Assembly: GCA_964433635.1 (NCBI GenBank) | Contig: CAYSSG010000006.1 | Coordinates: 1-64,000 of the forward strand | DNA from: CAYSSG01 sp964433635 | GTDB taxonomy: Bacteria > Atribacterota > Phoenicimicrobiia > Phoenicimicrobiales > Stramentimicrobiaceae | DNA: 64,000 nucleotides | Direction: 5' to 3' | Part shown: piece by piece, positions 26,282 to 35,056 of the stretch | Layout: each line of letters opens with the position of its first letter | How positions within the stretch are numbered: the first letter of the stretch is position 1 | Notes under the pieces: model-generated | What the model saw: the letters and a program-made list of their open reading frames with translations, nothing else | Told to the model about the DNA's origin: nothing | Database searches by the model: none | Program-made: the position numbers and the translations under genes

Positions 26282-29200
26282 TTGCATTTAAAAGAGATTG
26301 AAATTAAGGGATTTAAATCATTTGCCAATAAGATTAAGCTAAGTATTACCCCGGGCATCACAGTGATTGTTGGCCCAAATGGATGCGGTAAAAGTAACAT
26401 CACAGATGCAGTAAGGTGGATATTGGGAGAACAAAATATTCATTCTCTAAGGGGTGAAAAAATGACTGATATGATATTTTCAGGTAATTCTGATCAAAAG
26501 ATACGCAATATCGCTGAAGTATCCATGATATTCGATAACACTGATCACAAGCTATCCATTGACTCTGAAGAAGTAGAATTGAAAAGGATTATTTTTCGCT
26601 CAGGTGAAACTGAAAACTATATCAACGGAATGCCATGCAAATTGAGGGATATCCATGAACTTTTCTGGGGCACTGGCATCGGCAAAAATGCTTACTCTAT
26701 CATTGCACAGGGGAAAGTAGATTTTGTACTGAATGCCAAACCTGTTGAAAGGAGAGTATTATTTGAAGAGGCCGCAAATATTTCCAGTTATAATATAAAA
26801 AAAGATAATGCGCTGAAAAAACTTGGCCTGGTTGAAAACAATCTGCTTAGAATAAATGACATTTTTATGGAAGTAAAAGAGAGCCTTTCTCATTATAAAC
26901 TGCAAGCCGATAACCTGAAATTATATCGTTTATATCATGAACATATTAGAGAATTAGATTTTTATCTTTTAAGCCAACAGTATTTGCTCTATAAAAAGAA
27001 TCTAAACCAGAATGAGGAAACATTATCGACTATAAAAAATGAAATACTCGCTATTGAAAAAATAGTGATGGATAGTAAGAGAAAGATGATACAGATTGAG
27101 ACAGAGAAAGAGCAATATGAACTTGAATTAAACAATAGTGAAATATTACTCCAGGAGAGTGATAGAAACAAAAACAGCCTAAACAATCAACTTATCTTAT
27201 TAAAACAAAAGGGCCTGGATATGAATCAGCGGATTATCAATTTGAAAAATGATGTTGAACATGCTGGACATCAATTTAACACATTTCAAGAAACGCTTTC
27301 AGATATCGATAGAGACATCCAGGAAACTAGAAGTAACTCTAAAATCCTGCAAGAGAATGATAACAACAAAACTGTTTTATTGAATAAATATAATCATATA
27401 TTCGAATATCTTCAGCAAGAAGCTAATAAATCAGAAAGCGGCAAGGGTGAACTTTCTTATCACCGCTTTTCCAGATACAGAGAAGAAACAATAAAAAAAG
27501 AGACAGTGTTGAATTCTCTAAAAGTAACGCTTCTGGAGATGGAAAAGGAAATCCAGAATATCCAGAATGAATTATCTAGAAATCAAAACAGGATTACCAA
27601 TATAGAAAAAAATCTGGTTTACTATGAGAGAGAAATAAAGCATTTTCAAGAAGAAAAAGTGAAGATAGACAGATTATTAACCAGTAATACAGGATTGATG
27701 AATCAACAAACTGATAAGATCAGGAATGATGAAAATAATATCATCTTGAAAAACAAAGAAAAGGATTTCCTGGAAGAGCTAAGAAAAAGTAATCAGGTGA
27801 AGAAAATGATTCTTAAAGATCATATACCGGATAAAAACCTGCTTCAGGAAATTCATTGGTTTGGTAAGATGTATGATCTAATTGAAGATATTCCTGATAG
27901 AATAAAAAACGCAATCAGTATGATTCTATATGATGAAATTCAGCTAATCAGAGTTGGTCATTTTGATCAAATTCCAAATATTTTAAAGCACTTGAATTCA
28001 GAGGACTTGCCCCAAATGAAATTCATTGCCGATAATATTATTGCTCGAAAGAATTCGGAAATAAAAAAAGGGATGCCGGATTTCAAACAAAATAAAAAAA
28101 TTCTGGGCTTTGCCCATCAGCTTATCTCTTCCCCACCTGAGTACAACAGCCTATTTCAATTTCTCTTAGGAGATATACTTATTGTGGAAGACATGTATAC
28201 TGCTTTAAGTTTGTTTGAAGAATCTAAAGAACAATTTGCAATCCTGACTTTGGACGGTATGGTCATAGACGCCCGAGGAATCATTACATCTAACATTCCA
28301 TTGAAAAATAATACAGATAAATATCCTGTATCCATAAAAAAAATCAACCAACTGGAACAAGAGATTCAGGAAATTCAATCTCAAATGAATCAAAACCAGT
28401 CTGACCTTGAAAAGCAAAAAAATGAGCATCAGAACCTCAGACATAAGACAGATAGTATAGACAGGCAATTAGAAAGTCTTATCATGAGACTGCATGAAGA
28501 AAAGAACCAGGAAGTAGACATTAATAAGAGAAATATTGATCTGAAAAATCAATTAGACATGTTTAACCAAAGAAAAAAGTTAAGAGAGGATGAAAAAAAA
28601 GATCTGGAAAACAAGATTGCCACATTACGATTAAACTTTAAATGGATTGAAGAATATGTAATATCCTGCAATTCCTATTCGCATTGCATCTCCCGCTTTA
28701 AGACTGTTTGCCTTGATACGATAGAAAAGATAAGAAAGGAACTGGAAAATGTTAAAATGAAACTGGTCTGGAATAAGGATAGAGAAAAATTATTACAAAA
28801 GCGCATGGAAGAGATGAATCATTTTATCCAAAATTACCAGCAGGAAGAAGGCGCAAGGCAGACCAAATTATCAGAATCCAAAAAAGAGCTGACACAATTA
28901 TCGAAACAGGAAGAAATGGTAAAAGAAAAAATAAAAATGATTATGGAAAGCCGAAAGAAGATACATCAGAATAAGATAAATTATCAAGAAGCATTACAAA
29001 CACATAATACTATTTTGAGAAAAATGCGCGAAAACATAGAGAACAACCAAAAACAGATGGAAGAGAGAAGGAACATTTTCCATGAATGTGAAATGAATCA
29101 CGTACAAAATCAGGAGAAATTAAACAATTTACTCTATTCCATTAAAAACCAGTATACTACTTCAATTGAAGAAATTCTGTCTTATGAAAATGCCTCAAAG

Positions 29201-29872
29201 AACCAGAGGGAGGCTTCTGGAAAGATTGCCCATTATAAAGAACAGATTAGTCGTATGGGACAGATAAATTTTGACGCACTGCAGGAATATGAAAAACAAT
29301 CCATAAGATACAATGAGTTGTGTAACAAAAAAGAAGAAATTATAGAATCTAAGGAAAATCTGATCAGTTTAATCCATGAAATTGACCAGGTCGCTGAAGA
29401 ACATTTACTGCAAACGTTTATAAAAATAGATCATTATTTTCAGGAAATATTCCAAAAATTATTTAGAGGTGGCCAGGTAAGTTTAGAATTAACCAACGGG
29501 AAAAAGCTTTTAGAAACAGGTATCGAGGTAATGGTCCAGCCACCCGGGAAAAAAGTGCAGAATATTTCTCTACTGTCAACTGGTGAAAAGGCATTGACTG
29601 CGATTGCTCTTTTATTTGCCATGTGGAAGGTTAATCCAAGCCCATTCTGTTTTTTTGATGAAATCGATTCGGCTTTAGACGAAGCCAATGCCTTACGGTT
29701 GGCATCCTTCATAAAAAATGAAGACTTGAAAGAGGCGCAAATCATTATCATTACTCATCAAAAAGAGGTGATGGAGGCAGCAGATGCCTTATATGGGATT
29801 ACCATGGAAGGTTCAGGGATTTCAAAATTGATGTCAGTAAAAATGTTAGATTCGGGAGAGTGGCAAAATTAA
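26282..29872 (+). CDS. smc: Chromosome segregation ATPase Smc
   Basis: Full-length 1196-aa SMC protein. The N-terminal head has Walker A GPNGCGKSN (31-39). Long coiled coils flank a central hinge at about residues 500-660, and the C-terminal head holds the signature LLSTGEKALTA (1097-1107) and Walker B FFDEIDSALDEAN. The signature differs from the usual LSGGE. It works with ScpA and ScpB (16.4-17.7 kb) in chromosome condensation. The TTG start gives the family N-terminus LKEIEIKGFKSFA. Its stop overlaps the inferred start of ftsY. Confidence 0.96.
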   Translation: MHLKEIEIKGFKSFANKIKLSITPGITVIVGPNGCGKSNITDAVRWILGEQNIHSLRGEKMTDMIFSGNSDQKIRNIAEVSMIFDNTDHKLSIDSEEVELKRIIFRSGETENYINGMPCKLRDIHELFWGTGIGKNAYSIIAQGKVDFVLNAKPVERRVLFEEAANISSYNIKKDNALKKLGLVENNLLRINDIFMEVKESLSHYKLQADNLKLYRLYHEHIRELDFYLLSQQYLLYKKNLNQNEETLSTIKNEILAIEKIVMDSKRKMIQIETEKEQYELELNNSEILLQESDRNKNSLNNQLILLKQKGLDMNQRIINLKNDVEHAGHQFNTFQETLSDIDRDIQETRSNSKILQENDNNKTVLLNKYNHIFEYLQQEANKSESGKGELSYHRFSRYREETIKKETVLNSLKVTLLEMEKEIQNIQNELSRNQNRITNIEKNLVYYEREIKHFQEEKVKIDRLLTSNTGLMNQQTDKIRNDENNIILKNKEKDFLEELRKSNQVKKMILKDHIPDKNLLQEIHWFGKMYDLIEDIPDRIKNAISMILYDEIQLIRVGHFDQIPNILKHLNSEDLPQMKFIADNIIARKNSEIKKGMPDFKQNKKILGFAHQLISSPPEYNSLFQFLLGDILIVEDMYTALSLFEESKEQFAILTLDGMVIDARGIITSNIPLKNNTDKYPVSIKKINQLEQEIQEIQSQMNQNQSDLEKQKNEHQNLRHKTDSIDRQLESLIMRLHEEKNQEVDINKRNIDLKNQLDMFNQRKKLREDEKKDLENKIATLRLNFKWIEEYVISCNSYSHCISRFKTVCLDTIEKIRKELENVKMKLVWNKDREKLLQKRMEEMNHFIQNYQQEEGARQTKLSESKKELTQLSKQEEMVKEKIKMIMESRKKIHQNKINYQEALQTHNTILRKMRENIENNQKQMEERRNIFHECEMNHVQNQEKLNNLLYSIKNQYTTSIEEILSYENASKNQREASGKIAHYKEQISRMGQINFDALQEYEKQSIRYNELCNKKEEIIESKENLISLIHEIDQVAEEHLLQTFIKIDHYFQEIFQKLFRGGQVSLELTNGKKLLETGIEVMVQPPGKKVQNISLLSTGEKALTAIALLFAMWKVNPSPFCFFDEIDSALDEANALRLASFIKNEDLKEAQIIIITHQKEVMEAADALYGITMEGSGISKLMSVKMLDSGEWQN

Positions 29873-30785
29873 AAATCTTTTCATTTCATTAAAAAATGGA
29901 CTTAAAAAATCGCGAGAAGGTCTGCTTGATAAATATGAACTATTATTTACCGATGCAGTAAAAGAAAAAGAGGAATTTTTGGAAAAAGTAGAGGAATTAT
30001 TGATACTATCTGACTTGGGACCCCAAACCACAGATGAAATTCTGATTAAATTTAAAGAAATGAAATTACATCAATTCAGAACGAATGACTTCAATCATTT
30101 TAAACAACAGCTAAAAAAAATATTATTCGAAATGATTCCGGAGCAGAAATCAGGTGATCAATCTGATTCTGAAAAAAATGATATTATCATGGTTGTCGGT
30201 GTAAATGGAACGGGTAAAACATCTTTTACTGGTAAATTGGCTTATCACTTCAAAAATCAAGGCAGAAATATCTTGTTAATACCTGCTGATACCTATCGAG
30301 CAGGTGCCATTGATCAGTTAAGATACCTGGCACAACAATCCGGGGTTGAAATCTTAAAAACTTCTGAAGGAGCAGATCCTGCTTCTGTCGTTTTCGATGG
30401 CATACAATCTGCCAGAGCAAAAAAGAAAGAATGTTTACTCATCGATACTGCAGGGAGGCTACATACTTATCATAATTTGATGAAAGAGTTAGAGAAAATA
30501 AAAAGAGTTATCATTAAGTCTTTACCAGGAGTTTTATTAAAAACAATTTTAGTCATTGATGCCACTACCGGACAGAACGGTCTGATCCAAGCTACCTCCT
30601 TTAAAGAATCCCTGGACATCTCCAGTATAGCATTGACTAAATTAGACGGAACCGCTAAGGGAGGAATCGTTTTTACAATTCAAAAAGAGCTGCATGTTCC
30701 CGTAGATTATATTACTTTTGGTGAAAAAATTACTGATTTAAGTGAATATGATCCGGAAAGCTTTATAGAAGCACTTCTCGATTGA
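29868..30785 (+). CDS. ftsY: Signal recognition particle receptor FtsY, probable ATT start
   Basis: SRP receptor GTPase at the membrane. The NG domain carries P-loop GVNGTGKTSFTGKLA, DTYRAGAIDQL, DTAGRLHTYHNLM and TKLDGTAKGG. The first ATG (29979) would cut the N-domain; upstream codons continue the family pattern (LKNGLKKSREGLLDKYELLF). In that extension there is no ATG, GTG or suitable TTG before a stop at 29847. ATT 29868 lies 9 nt after GGGAG and overlaps the smc stop as ATTAA. That start gives 305 aa, a normal acidic-domain-less FtsY. Function is certain; the start is inferred. Confidence 0.9.
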   Translation: MKNLFISLKNGLKKSREGLLDKYELLFTDAVKEKEEFLEKVEELLILSDLGPQTTDEILIKFKEMKLHQFRTNDFNHFKQQLKKILFEMIPEQKSGDQSDSEKNDIIMVVGVNGTGKTSFTGKLAYHFKNQGRNILLIPADTYRAGAIDQLRYLAQQSGVEILKTSEGADPASVVFDGIQSARAKKKECLLIDTAGRLHTYHNLMKELEKIKRVIIKSLPGVLLKTILVIDATTGQNGLIQATSFKESLDISSIALTKLDGTAKGGIVFTIQKELHVPVDYITFGEKITDLSEYDPESFIEALLD

Positions 30786-30876
30786 CACCCATGAACATTT
30801 TCTATATACTGAATAAGAATTTGTCATGTCATTCTATAAACATGAGAATGGATTCTAATTTCCAGGTTAAAAAAAG

Positions 30877-32205
30877 ATGTTAGGAAAGCTATCAGAAAAA
30901 TTACAAAATATTTTAAGTAGAATCAGAGAAAAAGGTAAACTGACTGAGCAAGACATCAAACAATCCTTGAAAGAAGTGAAGTTAGCTCTACTGGAAGCGG
31001 ATGTTCATTTTAAAGTTGTCAAGGACTTTATAGCCAGATTGGAAGAACGTGCCAGTTTAGAAGAGTTATCCAAAGCATTAACGCCCGGTCAACAGATGAT
31101 CAAGATTACCCATGAAGTACTGACTGAAATTCTTGGTAAAACACAGAGCAGAATGGAAATTGAAAAACACAGTCCCATGTTTATTCTTTTAGTTGGTTTA
31201 CAGGGTTCGGGAAAAACGACAACAGCAGGAAAGTTAGCTTTACATATTAAAGAAAAGGGTTATTCTCCATTACTGGTTGCCGGAGATAAGGCTAGACCTG
31301 CTGCTGTAGAACAATTACAGATGATTGGAGAAAAAGCAGGAGTAGAAGTTTTTTCAAGAGGAAAAAATGAAAAGGTAATTCAGACGATTCAAGCTGCTGA
31401 ACAGTTTGCTAAAGAACATAAGAAAGATGTCATTATTATTGATACAGCCGGTAGACTGCACATTGATCAAGAGCTCATGAGAGAGATCAAAGAGATTAAA
31501 GAATCATTGGTTATTCATGAAACGCTGCTGGTCCTTGATGCCTTGATGGGACAGGATGCCTTGCGGGTCGCAGATACTTTTCATCAGGAAATCGGAATAG
31601 ACGGGTATATTCTGACCAAGCTTGACGGAGATGCAAGAGGTGGCGTCGCTTTATCAATTAAAAAAATGACCGATATACCAATTAAATTTGTGGGTACGGG
31701 CGAAAAGATGAATGATCTGGATCCTTATTACCCTGATAGAATGTCATCTCGAATTCTTGGAATGGGAGATACACTGACATTTATTGAAAAAATCGAAGCC
31801 AATTATCAGAAAAATGAATTAAAAAATATGGCCAGTAAAGAATTTAGAGAGCAGTTTAATTTGAATGACTTCTATGTGCAATTAAAAAAGTTAAAAAATA
31901 TGGGTTCCCTGGAAAAAGTTTTTGATTTGATGCCCATGCAGCATTTTGCACTTCCTAAGGGAATATCAGAAAATATTCATGGTGGGGAAAAGGAGCTTGG
32001 GAAAGTCGAAGCAATAATAAATTCCATGACCAGAGTGGAAAGATTAGAACCAGATATCATAAATGGCAGTAGAAGAAGAAGAATTGCCATGGGAAGCGGG
32101 ACAGGAGTAAGTGACGTAAACCGCTTATTGAAACAATTTTCTAAGATGAAAAAATTCCTGAAACAGGGACCCGGAAAACAGAGCTTAATCTCTTTGCTGA
32201 AATAA
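30877..32205 (+). CDS. ffh: Signal recognition particle protein Ffh
   Basis: SRP54 homologue that binds signal sequences and SRP RNA and docks on FtsY. N and G domains (residues 1 to about 295) carry GLQGSGKTTTAGKLA, DTAGRLHID and TKLDGDARGG. The methionine-rich M domain (about 300-442) contains the RNA-binding SRRRRIAMGSGTGV. Length 442 aa. No SRP RNA gene was recognised in the window. The small ylxM gene often found before ffh is absent. Confidence 0.97.
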   Translation: MLGKLSEKLQNILSRIREKGKLTEQDIKQSLKEVKLALLEADVHFKVVKDFIARLEERASLEELSKALTPGQQMIKITHEVLTEILGKTQSRMEIEKHSPMFILLVGLQGSGKTTTAGKLALHIKEKGYSPLLVAGDKARPAAVEQLQMIGEKAGVEVFSRGKNEKVIQTIQAAEQFAKEHKKDVIIIDTAGRLHIDQELMREIKEIKESLVIHETLLVLDALMGQDALRVADTFHQEIGIDGYILTKLDGDARGGVALSIKKMTDIPIKFVGTGEKMNDLDPYYPDRMSSRILGMGDTLTFIEKIEANYQKNELKNMASKEFREQFNLNDFYVQLKKLKNMGSLEKVFDLMPMQHFALPKGISENIHGGEKELGKVEAIINSMTRVERLEPDIINGSRRRRIAMGSGTGVSDVNRLLKQFSKMKKFLKQGPGKQSLISLLK

Positions 32206-32256
32206 AGAGATGTTAATGATGCAACGAAATATATTCAAAAAAGATGGAGGAACATG

Positions 32257-32520
32257 ATGTCAGCCAAAATAAAATTAAGAAGAGAAGGAGCCAAGATGAA
32301 TCCTTCTTATAAAATTGTAGTGATCGATTCACGCAAACCGAGAGATGGCCGGTTTATTAAAATGTTAGGTTATTATCAACCAACCAATGAACCTTATACA
32401 TTTAAAGTAGATAAAGAAGAAACCTTGAGATGGATAAAACAAGGTACAAAGATGACGAAAACAGTTGAATCATTATTTAAAAAAAATGGCATACTTGAGA
32501 CCACTAAAAATACCAAATAA
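32257..32520 (+). CDS. rpsP: 30S ribosomal protein S16
   Basis: An 87-aa small-subunit protein with the family pattern KIKLRREGAKMNPSYKIVV, SRKPRDGRFI and LGYYQPTNEP. Two adjacent ATGs occur; the second is 6 nt from GGAGG and the first only 3 nt, so the second was taken. It heads the rpsP-khpA-trmD-rplS group. Confidence 0.97.
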   Translation: MSAKIKLRREGAKMNPSYKIVVIDSRKPRDGRFIKMLGYYQPTNEPYTFKVDKEETLRWIKQGTKMTKTVESLFKKNGILETTKNTK

Positions 32521-32565
32521 CTGGATCTAACTTGAAATTTATAGGTATGTACTGGAGAAAAATAT

Positions 32566-32796
32566 TTGAAAGAAATGATTGAATATATATTAAAATCAAT
32601 TGTTGATTATCCGGACAGAGTGAAAATAAATGAAGTAACCGGGGAAAAGATATCTGTTCTGGAGATCAGTGTTGATTCGAGTGATATCGGAAAGATTATC
32701 GGTAAGCAAGGAAGGGTCATTAAAGCCCTCAGGACAATCATTAAAGCGGCTACGATTAAAGACAAGAAAAGAACGGTTATTGAAATCATGGAATAA
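32566..32796 (+). CDS. khpA: KH-domain RNA-binding protein KhpA
   Basis: A 76-aa single KH domain protein with the GxxG loop IGKQGR followed by VIKALRTIIKAA. Homologues (KhpA, formerly YlqC) act with KhpB in RNA-based regulation. The start is TTG with GGAG upstream. It occupies its usual place after rpsP, but the rimM gene that normally follows is missing and trmD begins 9 nt later. Confidence 0.93.
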   Translation: MKEMIEYILKSIVDYPDRVKINEVTGEKISVLEISVDSSDIGKIIGKQGRVIKALRTIIKAATIKDKKRTVIEIME

Positions 32797-32805
32797 GGGA
32801 ATCTT

Positions 32806-33543
32806 ATGGAAATAACCATCTTAACTATTTTCCCAGAGATGTTCGTTTCACCGTTTTCTGAGAGTATCATCAAAAGAGCACAGGAGAATAAGTTAATTAA
32901 TATCAATATTATTGATATCAGGCATTTTACCAGAGACAGACATAAAAGTGTTGATGATTATTCCTATGGCGGAGGCCCTGGAATGGTATTAAAGCCTGAA
33001 CCTATTATTGAAGCAGTTGAAACTATTTTCAATAAAAATAAAAAATTCGAAAATAGTAAGATTATCATCTCGTCTGCACAGGGAAGTATATTTAATCAAA
33101 ATATGGCAAAGAATCTAGCCTTAAATGAGGAAATTGTATTTATCTGCGGAAGATATGAAGGGATTGATGAGAGAGTAGCATGCCTGTTGAATGCTGAGGA
33201 AATATCCATCGGAGATTATGTGATGACCGGGGGTGAAATCCCGGTAATGGTGATGATAGATGTGATTATTCGAATGCTCCCCGGTGTTTTAGGAAAAGAA
33301 GAATCCATGATGAATGACTCCTTCTATCATGGATTGCTTGATTTTCCACATTATACCAGACCAGAAACATACAGAGGGCATAAAGTACCAGATGTATTAT
33401 TATCAGGTGACCACAAAAAGATTGAAAAATGGAGAAATACGCAATCTATCATAAGAACACTGTTACGTAGACCGGATTTATTTATGAATAGAAAATTTAC
33501 GGATGAAGAAATAAATATTATCAACGAACTGAAAACAGATTAA
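32806..33543 (+). CDS. trmD: tRNA (guanine37-N1)-methyltransferase
   Basis: SPOUT-class methyltransferase making m1G37 in tRNAs to prevent frameshifting. Conserved segments include ILTIFPEMF, SYGGGPGMVLKPEP, FICGRYEGIDERV and SIGDYVMTGGEIP (the knot region binding SAM), then the C-terminal HYTRPETYRG. Length 245 aa. AAGGGAA precedes the ATG. Directly followed by rplS. Confidence 0.97.
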   Translation: MEITILTIFPEMFVSPFSESIIKRAQENKLININIIDIRHFTRDRHKSVDDYSYGGGPGMVLKPEPIIEAVETIFNKNKKFENSKIIISSAQGSIFNQNMAKNLALNEEIVFICGRYEGIDERVACLLNAEEISIGDYVMTGGEIPVMVMIDVIIRMLPGVLGKEESMMNDSFYHGLLDFPHYTRPETYRGHKVPDVLLSGDHKKIEKWRNTQSIIRTLLRRPDLFMNRKFTDEEINIINELKTD

Positions 33544-33565
33544 CAGGGAAAGAAAGGAAAAATCA

Positions 33566-33898
33566 ATGGATTATATTAAAGATATTGAAGATGACCAATT
33601 AAAAAAAGACACTATTGAAGCAAAACCGGGTGATTTGATTGAAGTTCATCAAAGGATTGTTGAGGGGGAAAGAAAAAGAACGCAGATATTTAGGGGCATT
33701 CTGATTGCCCGTAAACATGGAGGCAGTAGGGAGACTATTATTGTCAGAAAAGTAACGAAGGGCATCGGTGTAGAAAAGATTTTTCCAATAAATTCTCCCA
33801 ATATCGAGAAAATTAATTTAATAAAGAAAGGTTCAGCTAGAAAAGCTAAATTATATTATCTCCGGAATAGAATAGGCCAAAAAGGCTTGATGACTTAA
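33566..33898 (+). CDS. rplS: 50S ribosomal protein L19
   Basis: A 110-aa large-subunit protein located at the subunit interface. Recognised from KPGDLIEVHQRIVEG, RTQIFRGILIARKHGG, ETIIVRKVTKGIGVEKIFPINSP and the C-terminal ARKAKLYYLRNRIGQK. It follows trmD as in most bacteria. Confidence 0.97.
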   Translation: MDYIKDIEDDQLKKDTIEAKPGDLIEVHQRIVEGERKRTQIFRGILIARKHGGSRETIIVRKVTKGIGVEKIFPINSPNIEKINLIKKGSARKAKLYYLRNRIGQKGLMT

Positions 33899-33920
33899 AA
33901 CAGTAGCCAAGTAATTTCAA

Positions 33921-34670
33921 TTGAATAAAATAGAGTATATCAGAAAAGTATATCAGTTAAGAAAAAAAATGCTCTTTCTTTACAGAGAAAGAGAGAGAGT
34001 TGATAGACTGAAACATATTGAGCTAAAACTCTATGATACAGGATTTAAATATATTGCCGGTATTGATGAAGCAGGCAGAGGTGCTTTAGCAGGTCCGGTT
34101 GTGGCAGCTGCTGTTATACTAAAAGGCATTGACCATTTTTTTATTGCTGATCTGAAAGATTCAAAAAAAATAAATAAAGAAAAGAGAGGGCACATATTCG
34201 AAATTCTGAAAAATAAATCCTGTGACATAGGCGTTGGTGTTGTGAAATCAGAGATTATCGACAAACTGAATATCGCTCAGGCAACCTTTCTCGCCATGAA
34301 AAGAGCAATCATGAATTTAAAAAGATGTCCTGATTTTATATTAGTAGATGCCTTTAGGATTCCCAATCTGAAAATACCTCAAGATAATCTTATCAAAGGT
34401 GAAGATAAAAGTATCTCCATCGCTGCTGCATCCATTATTGCGAAAGTGTATCGAGACCAACTGATGAATCAAACACATAAGAACTATCCTGTTTATCAAT
34501 TTAACCAGAATGTGGGTTATGGAACAAAAAATCACTTAATAGCCATCAATAAATATGGAATTTGCCCATTACATCGAGTAACATATAAAGGTGTAACTGA
34601 TTGTTCTGCCAAAAAACAAGCATTATTACGGCAGAAAAGTTTATTCAATATTGAAATGAATCCACAATAA
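33921..34670 (+). CDS. rnhB: Ribonuclease HII
   Basis: Cleaves RNA in RNA-DNA hybrids and at single ribonucleotides. The catalytic opening AGIDEAGRGALAGPVVAAAV is intact, and further acidic residues lie in LKDSKK and ILVDAF. The 249-aa length includes an N-terminal helical extension of about 45 residues seen in several RNase HII proteins. The TTG start has no clear ribosome binding site; an ATG at 33969 is a possible alternative. Confidence 0.94.
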   Translation: MNKIEYIRKVYQLRKKMLFLYRERERVDRLKHIELKLYDTGFKYIAGIDEAGRGALAGPVVAAAVILKGIDHFFIADLKDSKKINKEKRGHIFEILKNKSCDIGVGVVKSEIIDKLNIAQATFLAMKRAIMNLKRCPDFILVDAFRIPNLKIPQDNLIKGEDKSISIAAASIIAKVYRDQLMNQTHKNYPVYQFNQNVGYGTKNHLIAINKYGICPLHRVTYKGVTDCSAKKQALLRQKSLFNIEMNPQ

Positions 34671-34678
34671 AGATTAAA

Positions 34679-35035
34679 ATGAAACATTCCGGACAAAAAG
34701 GAGAAGAGCTTGCAATTCAATTTCTGACCGAGAAAGGCTATCATATCCTGGAACATAATTTCAAAGTCATATTTGGTGAAATAGATATCATTGCCAAAAA
34801 AAATCATTCTATCTGTTTTGTTGAGGTAAAAAGTAGAAAATCTAGGAAATTCGGACTTCCTGAGGAAGCCATTACAGAATATAAAAAGAAAAAAATCATC
34901 AGAGTTGCTCAATATTACATTAAGCAGAAAGATATCAAAAATAGTTTATTTCGTTTTGATGTTGTTTCTATTCAGTTAAATGAAAGGAATCAACTTGAAA
35001 TAAGGCATATTCGTGATGCTTTTTCAGCTTGTTAA
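34679..35035 (+). CDS. yraN: UPF0102 family endonuclease-like protein YraN
   Basis: A 118-aa protein of the YraN family with the restriction-endonuclease-like fold: GEIDIIAKK and FVEVKSRKS supply the E-D-ExK residues. It begins KGEELAIQFLTEKGYHILEHNF, a typical family N-terminus. Its role is not firmly known; homologues are linked to recombination or junction processing. It sits between rnhB and comM, the usual order. Confidence 0.9.
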   Translation: MKHSGQKGEELAIQFLTEKGYHILEHNFKVIFGEIDIIAKKNHSICFVEVKSRKSRKFGLPEEAITEYKKKKIIRVAQYYIKQKDIKNSLFRFDVVSIQLNERNQLEIRHIRDAFSAC

Positions 35036-35056
35036 AAAATAAATGCAGGTGTTCAT

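Noticed and set aside
30786..30876. SRP RNA gene between ftsY and ffh
   Set aside because: The 91-bp gap shows no SRP RNA hairpin with the GGAA-type loop.
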